DNA from: Ancylobacter gelatini
GTDB lineage: Bacteria; Pseudomonadota; Alphaproteobacteria; Rhizobiales; Xanthobacteraceae
Length of the DNA: 64,000 bases
Direction: 5' to 3'
Assembly: GCF_022601675.1 (NCBI RefSeq)
Contig: NZ_JAKVIL010000001.1
Coordinates: forward strand, 62,001-126,000
Part shown: one piece after another, positions 1-8,853 of the stretch
How the letters are laid out: every line of letters starts with the position of its first letter
Numbering within the stretch: position 1 is the stretch's first letter
Position numbers and translations under genes: made by a program
Notes under the pieces: generated by a model
Database searches by the model: none
The model's input: the letters and a program-made list of their open reading frames with translations, nothing else
Told to the model about the DNA's origin: nothing

Positions 1-53
1 GGCAGCAGGGCGGAAGCCAACGCCCCTTTCAGCAGTGATCGCCGTGTTGTCAT
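1..53 (-). CDS. Start of an exported protein, Tat-type signal (partial)
   Basis: Only the first 17 codons and part of the next lie in the window; the gene runs off the left edge. Read on the minus strand they give M-T-T followed by R-R-S-L-L-K-G and then a small hydrophobic stretch rich in Ala and Leu. A twin-arginine followed by a Leu-rich h-region is typical of a Tat signal peptide, so the product is probably exported in folded form. It diverges from the polysaccharide locus that starts at 305, which fits a periplasmic polysaccharide-active enzyme, but nothing of the mature protein is visible. Function unknown. Confidence 0.55.
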   Translation of the reverse strand, partial: MTTRRSLLKGALASALL

Positions 54-304
54 GAAGAGCGCGGATCAAGGGATGAGGGGAGCGGGCAGGCGGGAATACG
101 TGAAGCCGGGCGCGGGCGCCGTCCTCCGCTTCACAATGCGGCGCCACGGCCAATCCCTGAAGCAATTCATTCATCATCCCTGCGAAAAATTGCCTGAATT
201 CCACGACTAAAATGCAACAATGGTTGCAAGATGGCCGGAGATGCTCCTTCGGTGAGCCGAAAGCCTTTGCCACTCAGCATTCGGCGCGATCTCAAGGTTG
301 GTTC

Positions 305-1729
305 ATGTCTGCGGTTCCGCCCTCGACACAGGCGTATTCGGAGCTGCGGCTTCAGCAGGAGGCGCAGGATCCGCTTCGCGACATCACGATCGATTTCGAC
401 GCGATCCGGGGCTTCCTCAAGCGCAGCATCGGCCTGATGATCGTCGGCATTCTGATCGGCGGGCTGCTGGCGGTTGGTCTCGCCATGGCTACCTCGAAGA
501 AGTACACGGCGTCGACGCGCGTGCTCTACGGCACGCTGAAGGGCGACGATGTGGCCGGCCAGACCACGCTGGAGCCGGGCTTCGGCGACAATCTGGTCGA
601 TGCCCAGATCGAACTCATCCGCTCCAACACCGTGATGAAACGCGTGATTGCGGAGCTGGATCTTATCAATGGCCCGCTCGGTCGCGCCGAATTCGGCCGG
701 CCATCGCCGCTCGCCACCCTGTTCGGCACGCTGCCCAAGCCGCTTGACGAGACCGCGCTGCTCGAGGCGATCGGCAAGCGGCTGGAGGTGGAGCGGGTCG
801 GTCGCAGCCAGGTCGTGCAGATCAGCTACACCTCGTCCGATCCCGAATTTGCGGCGCTGATGACCAACACCATCGGCAAGGTCTATGTCGACCAGCAGCT
901 CGAGGCCAATTCCGCTGTCGCCGAATCCACCGCTGCCTGGACGACGACCCAGATCGATGAGCTGCGCGGGAAGATGGAGGCCAAGGAACAGGCCATCCAG
1001 ACATTCAAGGCCGACAACAACCTGTACGGCGCCGATGGCCGCATGATCGGGGCCGAGGATCAGCTCACCGAGATCAACGCCCAGCTCATCCGTGCCGAGG
1101 CCGATGTCGCGCAGGCGCGCACCCGTCGCGACCGGCTGGTGCTGATACAGCAGAGCGATCCCACCGCGCTGCTGGCCGAGTTCCGCGGCAACAACGCCAT
1201 CGAGGCGCTGCATGAGCGCTACATGACGGTCGATCAGCGCTATCAGCATCTGCTCAACCGGCTGGGGTCCACCCACCAGCTCGTGCAGCGGGAACTGCGC
1301 TCGCTGAACGATGTCCGGCGCCAGATCGATCAGGAAGCCGGGCGCGCGATCACTGCCGCCAATGCGGAGGTCGAGGCCAGCGGCTCGCGCGTCACCTGGC
1401 TGCGCGCCAATCGCACGTCGCTGATGGAACAGATCCGCCGCTCGGACGCGGCCGCCGGGCAGCTGGTGCAGATGCAGGTCGAGGCCGACGCGCTGCGCAA
1501 GGCCTATGAGAGCAACCTCACCCGCTACCAGCGTGAGATGCATAACCAGAGCTATCCGGTCGCCAACGCCCGGATTATCGAGGTCGCGGACGTGCCGGAG
1601 AGGCCGTCCTCGCGCGGAACCATCGTGCTGGTCGCCATCGGGTGCATGGCTGGCCTGCTCGGCGGGTTGTTCCTTGCGTTCCTCACCGACGGCCGCCGTC
1701 GCCGCCGGAGCGAGGCCGTGGCCCTGTGA
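305..1729 (+). CDS. Wzz/GumC-type polysaccharide co-polymerase
   Basis: Polysaccharide co-polymerase of the inner membrane that would set chain length or couple polymerisation to export. The 474-residue protein has a transmembrane segment near residues 45-65, a long periplasmic region with predicted coiled coil (about 200-400, rich in Glu, Gln, Arg and Ala) and a second membrane segment near 445-465 followed by a short Arg-rich tail. No Walker motifs or Tyr-rich tail are present, so it lacks the BY-kinase domain found in the paralogue at 39670-41883. An upstream in-frame ATG at 212 would add 31 residues unlike a normal N-terminus, so the ATG at 305 is preferred. The stop codon overlaps the GTG start of the next gene, indicating an operon. 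Confidence 0.85.
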   Translation: MSAVPPSTQAYSELRLQQEAQDPLRDITIDFDAIRGFLKRSIGLMIVGILIGGLLAVGLAMATSKKYTASTRVLYGTLKGDDVAGQTTLEPGFGDNLVDAQIELIRSNTVMKRVIAELDLINGPLGRAEFGRPSPLATLFGTLPKPLDETALLEAIGKRLEVERVGRSQVVQISYTSSDPEFAALMTNTIGKVYVDQQLEANSAVAESTAAWTTTQIDELRGKMEAKEQAIQTFKADNNLYGADGRMIGAEDQLTEINAQLIRAEADVAQARTRRDRLVLIQQSDPTALLAEFRGNNAIEALHERYMTVDQRYQHLLNRLGSTHQLVQRELRSLNDVRRQIDQEAGRAITAANAEVEASGSRVTWLRANRTSLMEQIRRSDAAAGQLVQMQVEADALRKAYESNLTRYQREMHNQSYPVANARIIEVADVPERPSSRGTIVLVAIGCMAGLLGGLFLAFLTDGRRRRRSEAVAL

Positions 1730-3111
1730 GCGGCCGCGCGGGCGAGGCCGGGCCGAGCGCCGCGCAGGGCGCGCCGCTGCCGCGCGTCACTCTCTCCCGC
1801 GAGAGTCTGTGCCAATTGCTTGGCCTCGTCCTGCTCGGCATGTTTCTCGTCGTCACCTTCATCGGGCTCAACCCGCTCGCCGATATCGAGGTGCAGACGC
1901 GCGCCGAGGGCAATATCGTCGACCGGCTGGTGTCGCTGGCGATGGGCGGGCTGGCCTTCGCGCTGATCCTGCTGCGCTGGCGCCTCGCGCTCATGCTGTT
2001 TCGCCAGAGCTGGCTGATCTGGCTGATGGTCGGCTGGTGCGTGCTGAGCGTGGTCTGGTCGATGTATCCCGGCTTCACCATCCGCCGCACCTTCGTGATG
2101 TGCGTGCTCACCGCCTCGGCCTTCGCGCTAGCGCTCAACACCCGCAACACCTACCGACTCCACACCATCCTCGCGCTGTTCCTCACCTTCGTGATGGCGG
2201 TGAATATCGCGGCGACGATCCTGTTTCCCTCGATCGCGATCACCGAGATCGGGGTACGCGGCATCTATGGGCAGAAGAACCTGTCCGGTCAGGTGGCGGT
2301 GATCAGCGCCTTTGCCATCGCGACCTGGATGGCGGCCGCGCAGCGCCCGGCGCATGTGGTGGTCGGCCTCGGCGGGCTCGGCCTTACCGGCCTGTTCCTG
2401 CTGATGACCGGCAGCCGCACCAGCACCGCGCTTGCCATCGGCCTCACGCTTACCGTGCCGCTGGTGATGCGTTTTCTGGCGCGCGGGCCGCGGGAGCGCC
2501 GCTTCCTGTTCATCCTCGGCCTGTTCGGCGCGGGCTTCGTCGCGCTCGGCTTTCTCGCCGTCGGCATGACGCTTCCCGAGATACTGAAGCATTCGGTCGG
2601 CGATCCCACGCTGTCGGGCCGCACCGACATCTGGGACTTCGTGCTCATCGAAATCTCGCACCGGCCGTGGCTGGGGGCCGGCTATGGCGCGTTCTGGGAT
2701 GTGGGGCTCGACGCGGATCCCGTGCTGCGTGCCCCGCCCGGCACCTTTCTGTCCGAAGTGGCGGTCGGCTATCTCAACCAGGCCCATAACGGTTTTCTCG
2801 AAGTGATGCTGCATGTCGGCATCATCGGGCTGATGCTGGCGCTGGTCGCGGTTATCCAGTCGGTCTATCAGGCGCTCTATCTGTGTCTCGACCGCACCAC
2901 CTCGCGGCACGCCCACGCGCTCCATCTGTTCTGCTTCCTCGTCCTCGTGTTTTATCTGGGCAACAATCTCATGGAGGCGACGCTGTTCCTGCGCGGCCAG
3001 ATGCTGAACAATATCGCCATGCTGGTGATGTTCCTGCTGCACCGGATCTGGCTCGACCGGTTGATCGGGCAGCGCATGGCGCAGGATGCGCCGGGCCCGC
3101 AGGCGGCCTAG
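1726..3111 (+). CDS. O-antigen ligase/polymerase family protein (Wzy-like)
   Basis: Polytopic inner-membrane protein of 461 residues with about 10-12 hydrophobic segments and a large periplasmic loop around residues 290-350 carrying the family-typical region G-R-T-D-I-W, then W-L-G-A-G-Y-G-A-F-W and an N-x-A-H-N-G-F-like motif (here N-Q-A-H-N-G-F-L-E). Members polymerise repeat units or ligate polymer to an acceptor. The GTG start at 1726 overlaps the Wzz stop (GTGA), so translation is probably coupled. An upstream in-frame ATG at 1642 lies inside the Wzz gene and gives an Arg/Pro-rich leader, so it is rejected. A second family member lies at 37207-38697. Confidence 0.85.
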   Translation: MSGRAGEAGPSAAQGAPLPRVTLSRESLCQLLGLVLLGMFLVVTFIGLNPLADIEVQTRAEGNIVDRLVSLAMGGLAFALILLRWRLALMLFRQSWLIWLMVGWCVLSVVWSMYPGFTIRRTFVMCVLTASAFALALNTRNTYRLHTILALFLTFVMAVNIAATILFPSIAITEIGVRGIYGQKNLSGQVAVISAFAIATWMAAAQRPAHVVVGLGGLGLTGLFLLMTGSRTSTALAIGLTLTVPLVMRFLARGPRERRFLFILGLFGAGFVALGFLAVGMTLPEILKHSVGDPTLSGRTDIWDFVLIEISHRPWLGAGYGAFWDVGLDADPVLRAPPGTFLSEVAVGYLNQAHNGFLEVMLHVGIIGLMLALVAVIQSVYQALYLCLDRTTSRHAHALHLFCFLVLVFYLGNNLMEATLFLRGQMLNNIAMLVMFLLHRIWLDRLIGQRMAQDAPGPQAA

Positions 3112-3116
3112 ACCCG

Positions 3117-4055
3117 ATGCGCATCACCCTGATGTTCTGCACCTATCGCCGCCCGGCGCTGCTGCGCAGGGCGCTGGCCTCGGTAGCCGTGCTCGACGGG
3201 CTCGACCGCGCCGCGATCGATGTCGTGGTGGTCGATAATTCCGACGAGGAATCAGCGGCTGACACGGTAGCGGCGTTCGCAGCCGCGGCGCCGTTCCCGG
3301 TGCGCTATGTCACAGCCCATCCGGCCAATATCTCGGTGGCACGCAACGCCGCGGTGGCGGCGGCGACCGGTGAGATCGCGGTGTTTCTCGACGACGACAT
3401 GGAGATCGAGCCCGGCTGGCTGCCCGCCGTGCTGGAGACGCTGGCGCGCAGCGACCGCGACGTCTATTTCGGCCCGGTCGAGGCCGATTTTGAGGGCGAG
3501 GGCACGCCGAGCGCGGCGGCTCTCACTATGTTCGACCGCAAGACGACGCTGGGCGCGGGCGACGAACTGTTTGCGATGGGGCCGCGCAAGACGCCGGGAT
3601 TCGCGCTCGCCACCTCCAATTCGATCTTCCGCCGCGCCCGCACCCTCACCGACCCGGAGCCGTTCGACGCGGTGCTCGGCCAGTGCGGGGGCGAGGATTA
3701 TGACCTGTTCTGCCGGTTGCAGAGGCGGGGGCGGAGGTTCGGCTATATTCCCGGGGCGCGCGCCCGCGAGTTCGTGCCGGCCCATCGCGACGACGTGGAT
3801 TATCTGGCGCGTCGCCATTATGCGGGGGGGCAGGCGTTTGCCTTCAGCGTGGTGCGCAACAGCGAGAATCCGGTTGCGACTGCGCTCGCCCTCCGCTTCA
3901 GGACCGCCGTTCAGTTCGTGCTGTTCGCCTTCAGCTCGCCGTTCATGGAACGGGGTGAGCGTCGGATCAAGCTTGCAGCGCTGAAGGGAAAATGGAGCTG
4001 GCGCAACCTCTATCCGCTGTATCGCGTCGAGGATGAGGACCTGTCGGGAGACTGA
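3117..4055 (+). CDS. Family 2 glycosyltransferase
   Basis: Cytoplasmic GT-A glycosyltransferase, 312 residues, probably transferring a sugar to the lipid-linked repeat unit of the locus 1 polysaccharide. Visible motifs are the N-terminal T-Y-R-R strand/loop, V-V-D-N-S, N-I-S-V-A-R-N-A, the DxD-type F-L-D-D-D-M-E (about residue 90) and G-G-E-D-Y-D-L-F near 190, the catalytic-base ED motif of the family. It starts 5 bases after the Wzy-like stop. It resembles the protein at 6655-7587 in motif order and looks like a paralogue. Donor and acceptor cannot be read from sequence. Confidence 0.85.
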   Translation: MRITLMFCTYRRPALLRRALASVAVLDGLDRAAIDVVVVDNSDEESAADTVAAFAAAAPFPVRYVTAHPANISVARNAAVAAATGEIAVFLDDDMEIEPGWLPAVLETLARSDRDVYFGPVEADFEGEGTPSAAALTMFDRKTTLGAGDELFAMGPRKTPGFALATSNSIFRRARTLTDPEPFDAVLGQCGGEDYDLFCRLQRRGRRFGYIPGARAREFVPAHRDDVDYLARRHYAGGQAFAFSVVRNSENPVATALALRFRTAVQFVLFAFSSPFMERGERRIKLAALKGKWSWRNLYPLYRVEDEDLSGD

Positions 4056-4086
4056 GCGGCGCGAGCGGCGCAGCCTCCCGAAGCAT

Positions 4087-5199
4087 TCAGGCGGCAGGGG
4101 CTTTCAGCACCGACGTGCCATCTCCCGCCCCGCCGTTGAACGCTTTCAGCGGCAGTACGCGCGGGGTTGTCGCGTCCTTCAGTTCGGACAGGCTGAAGCG
4201 GGTGTAGTTCAGGCTGGCGTAATCGCGGATGAAGAACAGCCCACGGTCCAGATCCGACATGCTGGTCCATGTGGTGAACTCGGTCGCGTAGCTTGCGCCA
4301 GCTTCGCCCTTGAGCCCTTCGACTTCCAGATGGCCGACGCCAGCCTCTGGATAATCGATGGTAACGCCGCGTGCGCGGTCGAAATTGTTCATCACATGGG
4401 CAAGGGCCAGCACCGCAGCATCGGGGCTCGCGGCCTTTTCCGTGAACTGGGCGTAGAAAGCCGCGCGCACGAAGCGGCCAACCGAGGTGTTCGAGCCCGG
4501 CAAGCCGGCCGTCGCGATGCCCGAATCCGGTTGAACTGCCTTGTAGCCGCCGAAGCTTGACGTCGGCACGTCGACATTGGTGAGATAGGTGTAGTTGTCG
4601 AGATTGGTCAGGTGCCACGGGAAAGCGGGACCGTTGGTCATCACGCCCACCGGGTTGTCGTGCACCGACATCGTGCCCTTGTCGAACTCGATGACCAGCG
4701 CCGCGCCGCTGCGGTCGTGCACCACATAGTGGAAGGGTGATTCCACGCCGCCGAGGATCGCCAGCGGCTGAACCATCACCGGCTGCCCGGCCAGCGCGGC
4801 CTTCACTTCGGCAACGGTGTCGAACTGGCCGAGCACCCACGCGCCGAGATCGGACGCGCCCAGCACCGCGCGGGTGGCATCGATGGCCCGCTGGCCGCCG
4901 CCCGCTGCGGGATAGGACAGCAGGCTGAAGGTGAGGCCGGCCTCGTTAAGTCCTTCGAGAATCTTGAGATCGGTGATGCCGATCGGCGTGTCCGCGCTCG
5001 GCACCCGCGCCGGCATGGTCACGGCCAGCACGCCGTGGCGCGCGGTGAAGGAGAGGGGAGCGTCGCCCTCGACCTGCGAGGTGGTGGCAAAACCGGCGGG
5101 GAACCAGACGATCTGGTAGGGCAGATCCATGGTCAGTTCGAGCGTGCGCCCGAAATAGATGTTCCCGGCGGCGTCCCTGTAGCTCAGCGAAGTACACAT
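4087..5199 (-). CDS. Choloylglycine hydrolase/penicillin V acylase family Ntn hydrolase
   Basis: A 370-residue N-terminal-nucleophile amidase of the linear-amide C-N hydrolase family. Cys2 directly follows the start Met (M-C-T-S-L-S-Y), so removal of Met would expose the nucleophile, and F-G-R-T-L-E-L with L-P-Y-Q-I-V follows as in family members. There is no signal peptide, so the enzyme is probably cytoplasmic, or released by some other route. Related enzymes cleave conjugated bile salts, penicillin V or N-acyl homoserine lactones; which one applies here is unknown. It lies opposite to and inside exopolysaccharide locus 1, convergent with the glycosyltransferase that ends at 4055. Confidence 0.85.
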   Translation of the reverse strand: MCTSLSYRDAAGNIYFGRTLELTMDLPYQIVWFPAGFATTSQVEGDAPLSFTARHGVLAVTMPARVPSADTPIGITDLKILEGLNEAGLTFSLLSYPAAGGGQRAIDATRAVLGASDLGAWVLGQFDTVAEVKAALAGQPVMVQPLAILGGVESPFHYVVHDRSGAALVIEFDKGTMSVHDNPVGVMTNGPAFPWHLTNLDNYTYLTNVDVPTSSFGGYKAVQPDSGIATAGLPGSNTSVGRFVRAAFYAQFTEKAASPDAAVLALAHVMNNFDRARGVTIDYPEAGVGHLEVEGLKGEAGASYATEFTTWTSMSDLDRGLFFIRDYASLNYTRFSLSELKDATTPRVLPLKAFNGGAGDGTSVLKAPAA

Positions 5200-5390
5200 G
5201 TCTCGTTCAACGTCCTGCGCAGGCGAATCCCTAGGGTTCGCAATCGTCGCCCGCTCTACCTTCGCCTCTCGACGAGGGGACGATCAAGCCGGAAGGTCGC
5301 CGAACGGCGCGCAGACGACCCGCGGCAGGGTTCATCTGGATGTAACGCAAGCGCTTTTTGGCCGTGTGCGGCGCACAATTCCCGTCATGG

Positions 5391-5405
5391 TTAAGCGTCC
5401 ATTAA
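5391..5405 (+). promoter_or_regulatory. CtrA box upstream of the OPX gene
   Basis: The sequence is TTAA, seven bases, TTAA, an exact match to the full CtrA-binding consensus of alphaproteobacteria. It lies 47 bases before the ATG at 5453, where it could cover the -35 region of a CtrA-activated promoter. Confidence 0.6.
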
Positions 5406-5452
5406 GGGCGCCCACCTAGGTTGGTTGGCAGTCGACTCGCTCGGAACCCCTA

Positions 5453-6649
5453 ATGCGCCTCGCTTCGCGATTGCCTGGCCTTCTGCTTGCCCTTCTGGCC
5501 GCGCTGTCGGCTGCGGGATGCCAGTTCATGCCCAAGGGCGGGCCGACCGGCACGGCGGTCGAGCAGAACGCGATGCGCTTTGTCCCCGCTGAGGCGCCGA
5601 TCGACTATATTCTCGTCGACCTGTCAAAATCCGTCGCTCTGGGCTCGGGCGGCGACCCGAATTCCGCGTCGATCCGCGGTGGCATGAGCGGCCAGATCGG
5701 CGCGCCGCCGGCGGCACCGCAGATCCGGCTCAATGTCGGGGACATCGTGCAGGTCACCATGTTCGAGGCCGAGGCGGGCGGGCTGTTCATTCCCTCCGAC
5801 GCCGGAGCGCGGGCGAGCAACCACATCTCGCTGCCGAACCAGCAGGTGAGTTCGCAGGGCACCATCACCGTGCCCTATGCCGGCGTGATCAATGTCGCGG
5901 GCCGCACCATCCAGGCGGTGCAGGAGGATATCCGCAACAAGGTCGAGGACCGGGCGATCGAGCCGCAGGTGCTGGTGACGCTGGTGTCCTCGCCATCCTC
6001 GCAGGTCTCGGTGCTCGGCGACGTCGCCGATCCCGCGCTGGTCACGATCGAGCCGAGCGGGACACGGGTGCTCGACCTGATCGCCCGCGCCGGCGGTGTG
6101 AAGGGCAAGGGCGAGGATGCGGTGGTGACGCTGCTGCGCGGCGGGCAGAGCCGCTCGTTCAAGCTGGCCTCGCTGCTGACCAATGCCTCCAACAACGTCT
6201 ATGTGCGCCCCGGCGACACGATCTATGTGCAGAGCGATACCCGATCCTATGTGGTGCTCGGCGCGCTGACCGAGAATGGCACCTATCGCTTCGACGGCGA
6301 GAACGTCACACTCGCCCAGGCGATCGGAAAGGCGGGCGGGCTGATCGATACCCGCGCCAATCCGGGCTATGTCTACCTCTACCGCGAGGTCGACCGCGCC
6401 ACGCTGATCAAGCTCGGCATCGACCAGACCGACATTCCCGGCGCCAAGGTGCCGGTGGTGTTCCATGCCAATCTGAACGAGCCGGCTACCCTGTTCGCGG
6501 CCAACCGCTTCCAGATGCATGATGGCGACGTGCTTTATGTCTCCAACGCGCAGGGCTACGAGGTCGCCAAGGTGATCCAGCTGCTCTACATGATCGCGGA
6601 CACCGCCTCCAAGGCGGTCTATGCCGGCAACGGGATCGGGACCAACTGA
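5453..6649 (+). CDS. Full-length polysaccharide export lipoprotein (OPX, Wza/GumB-like)
   Basis: Outer-membrane polysaccharide exporter of 398 residues. A lipoprotein signal peptide ends in L-S-A-A-G-C with the lipidated Cys at 23. The polysaccharide-export (PES) domain covers roughly 85-190 (R-L-N-V-G-D-I-V-Q-V-T-M-F-E), followed by SLBB-type repeats (V-S-V-L-G-D-V, then V-V-L-G-A-L-T-E-N-G-T-Y-R-F, and L-A-Q-A-I-G-K-A-G-G). The last 30 residues could form an amphipathic helix, as in Wza-type pores, which would let it span the outer membrane itself. The gene follows a CtrA box at 5391-5405 and is followed after 5 bases by a glycosyltransferase. Compare the much shorter OPX at 38795-39409. 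Confidence 0.9.
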   Translation: MRLASRLPGLLLALLAALSAAGCQFMPKGGPTGTAVEQNAMRFVPAEAPIDYILVDLSKSVALGSGGDPNSASIRGGMSGQIGAPPAAPQIRLNVGDIVQVTMFEAEAGGLFIPSDAGARASNHISLPNQQVSSQGTITVPYAGVINVAGRTIQAVQEDIRNKVEDRAIEPQVLVTLVSSPSSQVSVLGDVADPALVTIEPSGTRVLDLIARAGGVKGKGEDAVVTLLRGGQSRSFKLASLLTNASNNVYVRPGDTIYVQSDTRSYVVLGALTENGTYRFDGENVTLAQAIGKAGGLIDTRANPGYVYLYREVDRATLIKLGIDQTDIPGAKVPVVFHANLNEPATLFAANRFQMHDGDVLYVSNAQGYEVAKVIQLLYMIADTASKAVYAGNGIGTN

Positions 6650-6654
6650 CGCGC

Positions 6655-7587
6655 ATGACGGCGGGATCGCTCACCATCGTCATTCCCACCTATAACCGGC
6701 ACGGGCCGCTGCGCCGGGCGCTGGCGAGCGCCGTCGCGCAGCAGATTCCCGAGGGTCTGGCGGTCGATATCCTCGTGGTCGACAATTCGCAGGACGGCAA
6801 CGCCTTCGGCATCGTCGAGGAATTTCGCGCGCAGGGCGTGGGCGTGGCCTATGCCAGCGAGCGCGAGGCCGGCGTTGCCAATGCCCGCAATGCCGGTGTG
6901 CAGCAGTCGCGCGGCGAGTGGATCGCTTTTCTCGACGATGACGAGGAGGCCGAGCCGGGCTGGATTGCCGCGCATTGGCGGGTGATCGGGATGACCGGAG
7001 CCGAGGCGGTGTTCGGCCCGGTCTCGGCACAGGCCGAGGAGCCGGGCGGGCTGGTCGCGCTGCTGCCCAATTTCGCGCGGCGGATCGAGTTGCCGGATGG
7101 CGCCGACCTCGCGCCGCACGCCGCTTTGCTCGGTACCAATAATTCAGCGTTCTCGCGCGCGTGCCTCACCGGCCCCGAGCCGTTCGACCGTTCGCTGAAC
7201 GGCTGCGGGGGCGAGGATTCGCTGCTGATCAAGCGGCTCGTGTTTTCCGGGCGAAAGCTGCGCTGGTCGGCTGAGGGATGCGTGACCGAATGGGTGCCGC
7301 CGCGCCGGCTGAGCTGGAGCTATGTCACCCGCCGCCGCTTCCTGAGCGGGCAGATACGTTCCTTCGTGCTGACCATGCTGGAGTCGCCGCGCTGGGGCGA
7401 ACTGGCGATGTGGATGGCGATCGGCGCCGGGCAACTCGTGGTCGGCGGGACACTCGCAGGGCTGTACTGGTTCATCGACCGGCCCAAGGCGCTGGCCGCG
7501 CGGGCGAGCGCGGCGGCCGGGCTCGGCAAGATCTTCTGGATGCGGGCCTTTCGCCCCGGCCTCTATGGCAAGGGGCTGGTGAGCTAG
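6655..7587 (+). CDS. Family 2 glycosyltransferase with C-terminal hydrophobic segment
   Basis: GT-A glycosyltransferase of 310 residues. It has I-V-I-P-T-Y-N-R at the N-terminus, V-V-D-N-S, G-V-A-N-A-R-N-A, the metal-binding F-L-D-D-D-E-E near residue 100 and C-G-G-E-D-S-L-L near 185. A hydrophobic stretch near 240-270 may associate it with the inner membrane. It is probably co-transcribed with the OPX gene (5-base gap). Motif order and sequence resemble the transferase at 3117-4055, suggesting duplication within the locus. Sugar specificity is unknown. Confidence 0.85.
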   Translation: MTAGSLTIVIPTYNRHGPLRRALASAVAQQIPEGLAVDILVVDNSQDGNAFGIVEEFRAQGVGVAYASEREAGVANARNAGVQQSRGEWIAFLDDDEEAEPGWIAAHWRVIGMTGAEAVFGPVSAQAEEPGGLVALLPNFARRIELPDGADLAPHAALLGTNNSAFSRACLTGPEPFDRSLNGCGGEDSLLIKRLVFSGRKLRWSAEGCVTEWVPPRRLSWSYVTRRRFLSGQIRSFVLTMLESPRWGELAMWMAIGAGQLVVGGTLAGLYWFIDRPKALAARASAAAGLGKIFWMRAFRPGLYGKGLVS

Positions 7588-7605
7588 GCGCTCATCGTGG
7601 CGACG

Positions 7606-8766
7606 TCACCGCGCCCATGGCATGGGGTCGATCGGGGCGAAGCGGCTTTGCACCTGAGCCGGGCTCGGGAAACGCTCGGGATATTGCAGCATCTCCGTCA
7701 CTTCGGTGACATGGACCGCGAAATCGGCGTCGAGCCGGCTCGGGCGGCTCTCGCGCAGAGCGTCCGCCAGTTCCCGCACGCCGCGCATGAAATCCATGGT
7801 CGGGCGCCCGCGCTTCCTCTGGAACGGCACCGGCCGCACCGGCGGCACGCTGCGCGTGGGCAGCCAGCCCAGGCGGCGCTCCAGATAGCGCGACACCCGG
7901 TCATTGGCGGAGCGGCGCACCCGCACGGGACAGTCGTAATGCCAGGGCTCGGCCATTGCCAGCACGCCCTGTTCGCCGATCAGCCGCAGCCGGTGATCAT
8001 AGGGCGCGACGATGGAATTGGTGACGCGGGCGACCACGCCGCTCTCGAACTCCAGGCAACCGATCGAGACGTCCGGCGCCCAGCCGCCGGGCGGGGGCGA
8101 CATGGCCTTGTCAGGGCAGGCGAGTGTGGCGAAGGCGGTGACGCGGACCACCGGGCCGAACATCGCCGCCAGCGGGGCAACGGTGTAGCCGGCATGCTCG
8201 AAGGTGCAGCCGACCTCGAACTCGCCGCTCGCCGGCCATGGCTTGCCGGAGGTGGAGAGCCAGTCGCGCGTCGGCAGCTTGTGGATCATGCCGTCGTCGA
8301 GCTCGGCATAGATCAGGCGGATCTCGCCGACGAGCTTCTGCCGAACCGCGCGCCACAGCGTCTGCGCGGATTCTCCGAGCACATTGCACGGCGCGGCGGC
8401 GATCCGCACGCCGGCGGCCTCGGCGAGGGCGCGAAGTTCCACCGCCTGCGCGGCGGTCATGGCGAGCGGCTTCTCGGTATAGAGGTGCTTGCCCGCCGCG
8501 ATGATGCGCCGGCTCACCTCCAGATGGGCGTGGGGATCGGTGAGATTGAGGACGATGGCGACGGCGGGATCGTCCAGCAGGGCGTCGAGGCTGGCATAGG
8601 CGCGCCCGCCGAAGGCCGTGACGAAGCTGGCGAGCCGGGCGGGGTCGAGGTCGAAGGCGCCGCGCAAGGTCAGCCCATCGCGGTGATGGTCGAGGCTGTG
8701 GCCGTAATAATCGGCGACATAGCCGGTGCCGACGATGGCGATCTCGGTGGCCGCGGGGCTCGGCAT
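7606..8766 (-). CDS. Gfo/Idh/MocA family oxidoreductase
   Basis: NAD(P)-dependent dehydrogenase of 386 residues. The N-terminal Rossmann fold starts I-A-I-V-G-T-G-Y-V-A-D-Y-Y, and the family E-K-P-L-A motif lies near residue 100. The C-terminal half matches the substrate domain of sugar dehydrogenases in length and layout. Such enzymes oxidise or epimerise sugars or nucleotide-sugars and often sit in polysaccharide clusters; here it is convergent with the glycosyltransferase ending at 7587 (18-base gap), so a role in making a modified sugar is reasonable but unproved. Confidence 0.85.
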   Translation of the reverse strand: MPSPAATEIAIVGTGYVADYYGHSLDHHRDGLTLRGAFDLDPARLASFVTAFGGRAYASLDALLDDPAVAIVLNLTDPHAHLEVSRRIIAAGKHLYTEKPLAMTAAQAVELRALAEAAGVRIAAAPCNVLGESAQTLWRAVRQKLVGEIRLIYAELDDGMIHKLPTRDWLSTSGKPWPASGEFEVGCTFEHAGYTVAPLAAMFGPVVRVTAFATLACPDKAMSPPPGGWAPDVSIGCLEFESGVVARVTNSIVAPYDHRLRLIGEQGVLAMAEPWHYDCPVRVRRSANDRVSRYLERRLGWLPTRSVPPVRPVPFQRKRGRPTMDFMRGVRELADALRESRPSRLDADFAVHVTEVTEMLQYPERFPSPAQVQSRFAPIDPMPWAR

Positions 8767-8853
8767 AGGGGTTCTCGTGAGGAGGGGCGCGTTGCGGGAT
8801 TGTTGTACCGTGCCGGCCGGGGCCTGTCGCGGGGCGGGGTGCCGCGGCGGCGC

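Noticed and set aside
167-1543. Long open frame opposite the Wzz gene
   Set aside because: It mirrors a clear membrane co-polymerase and reads as low-complexity His/Arg/Gln; it is a high-GC antisense shadow.
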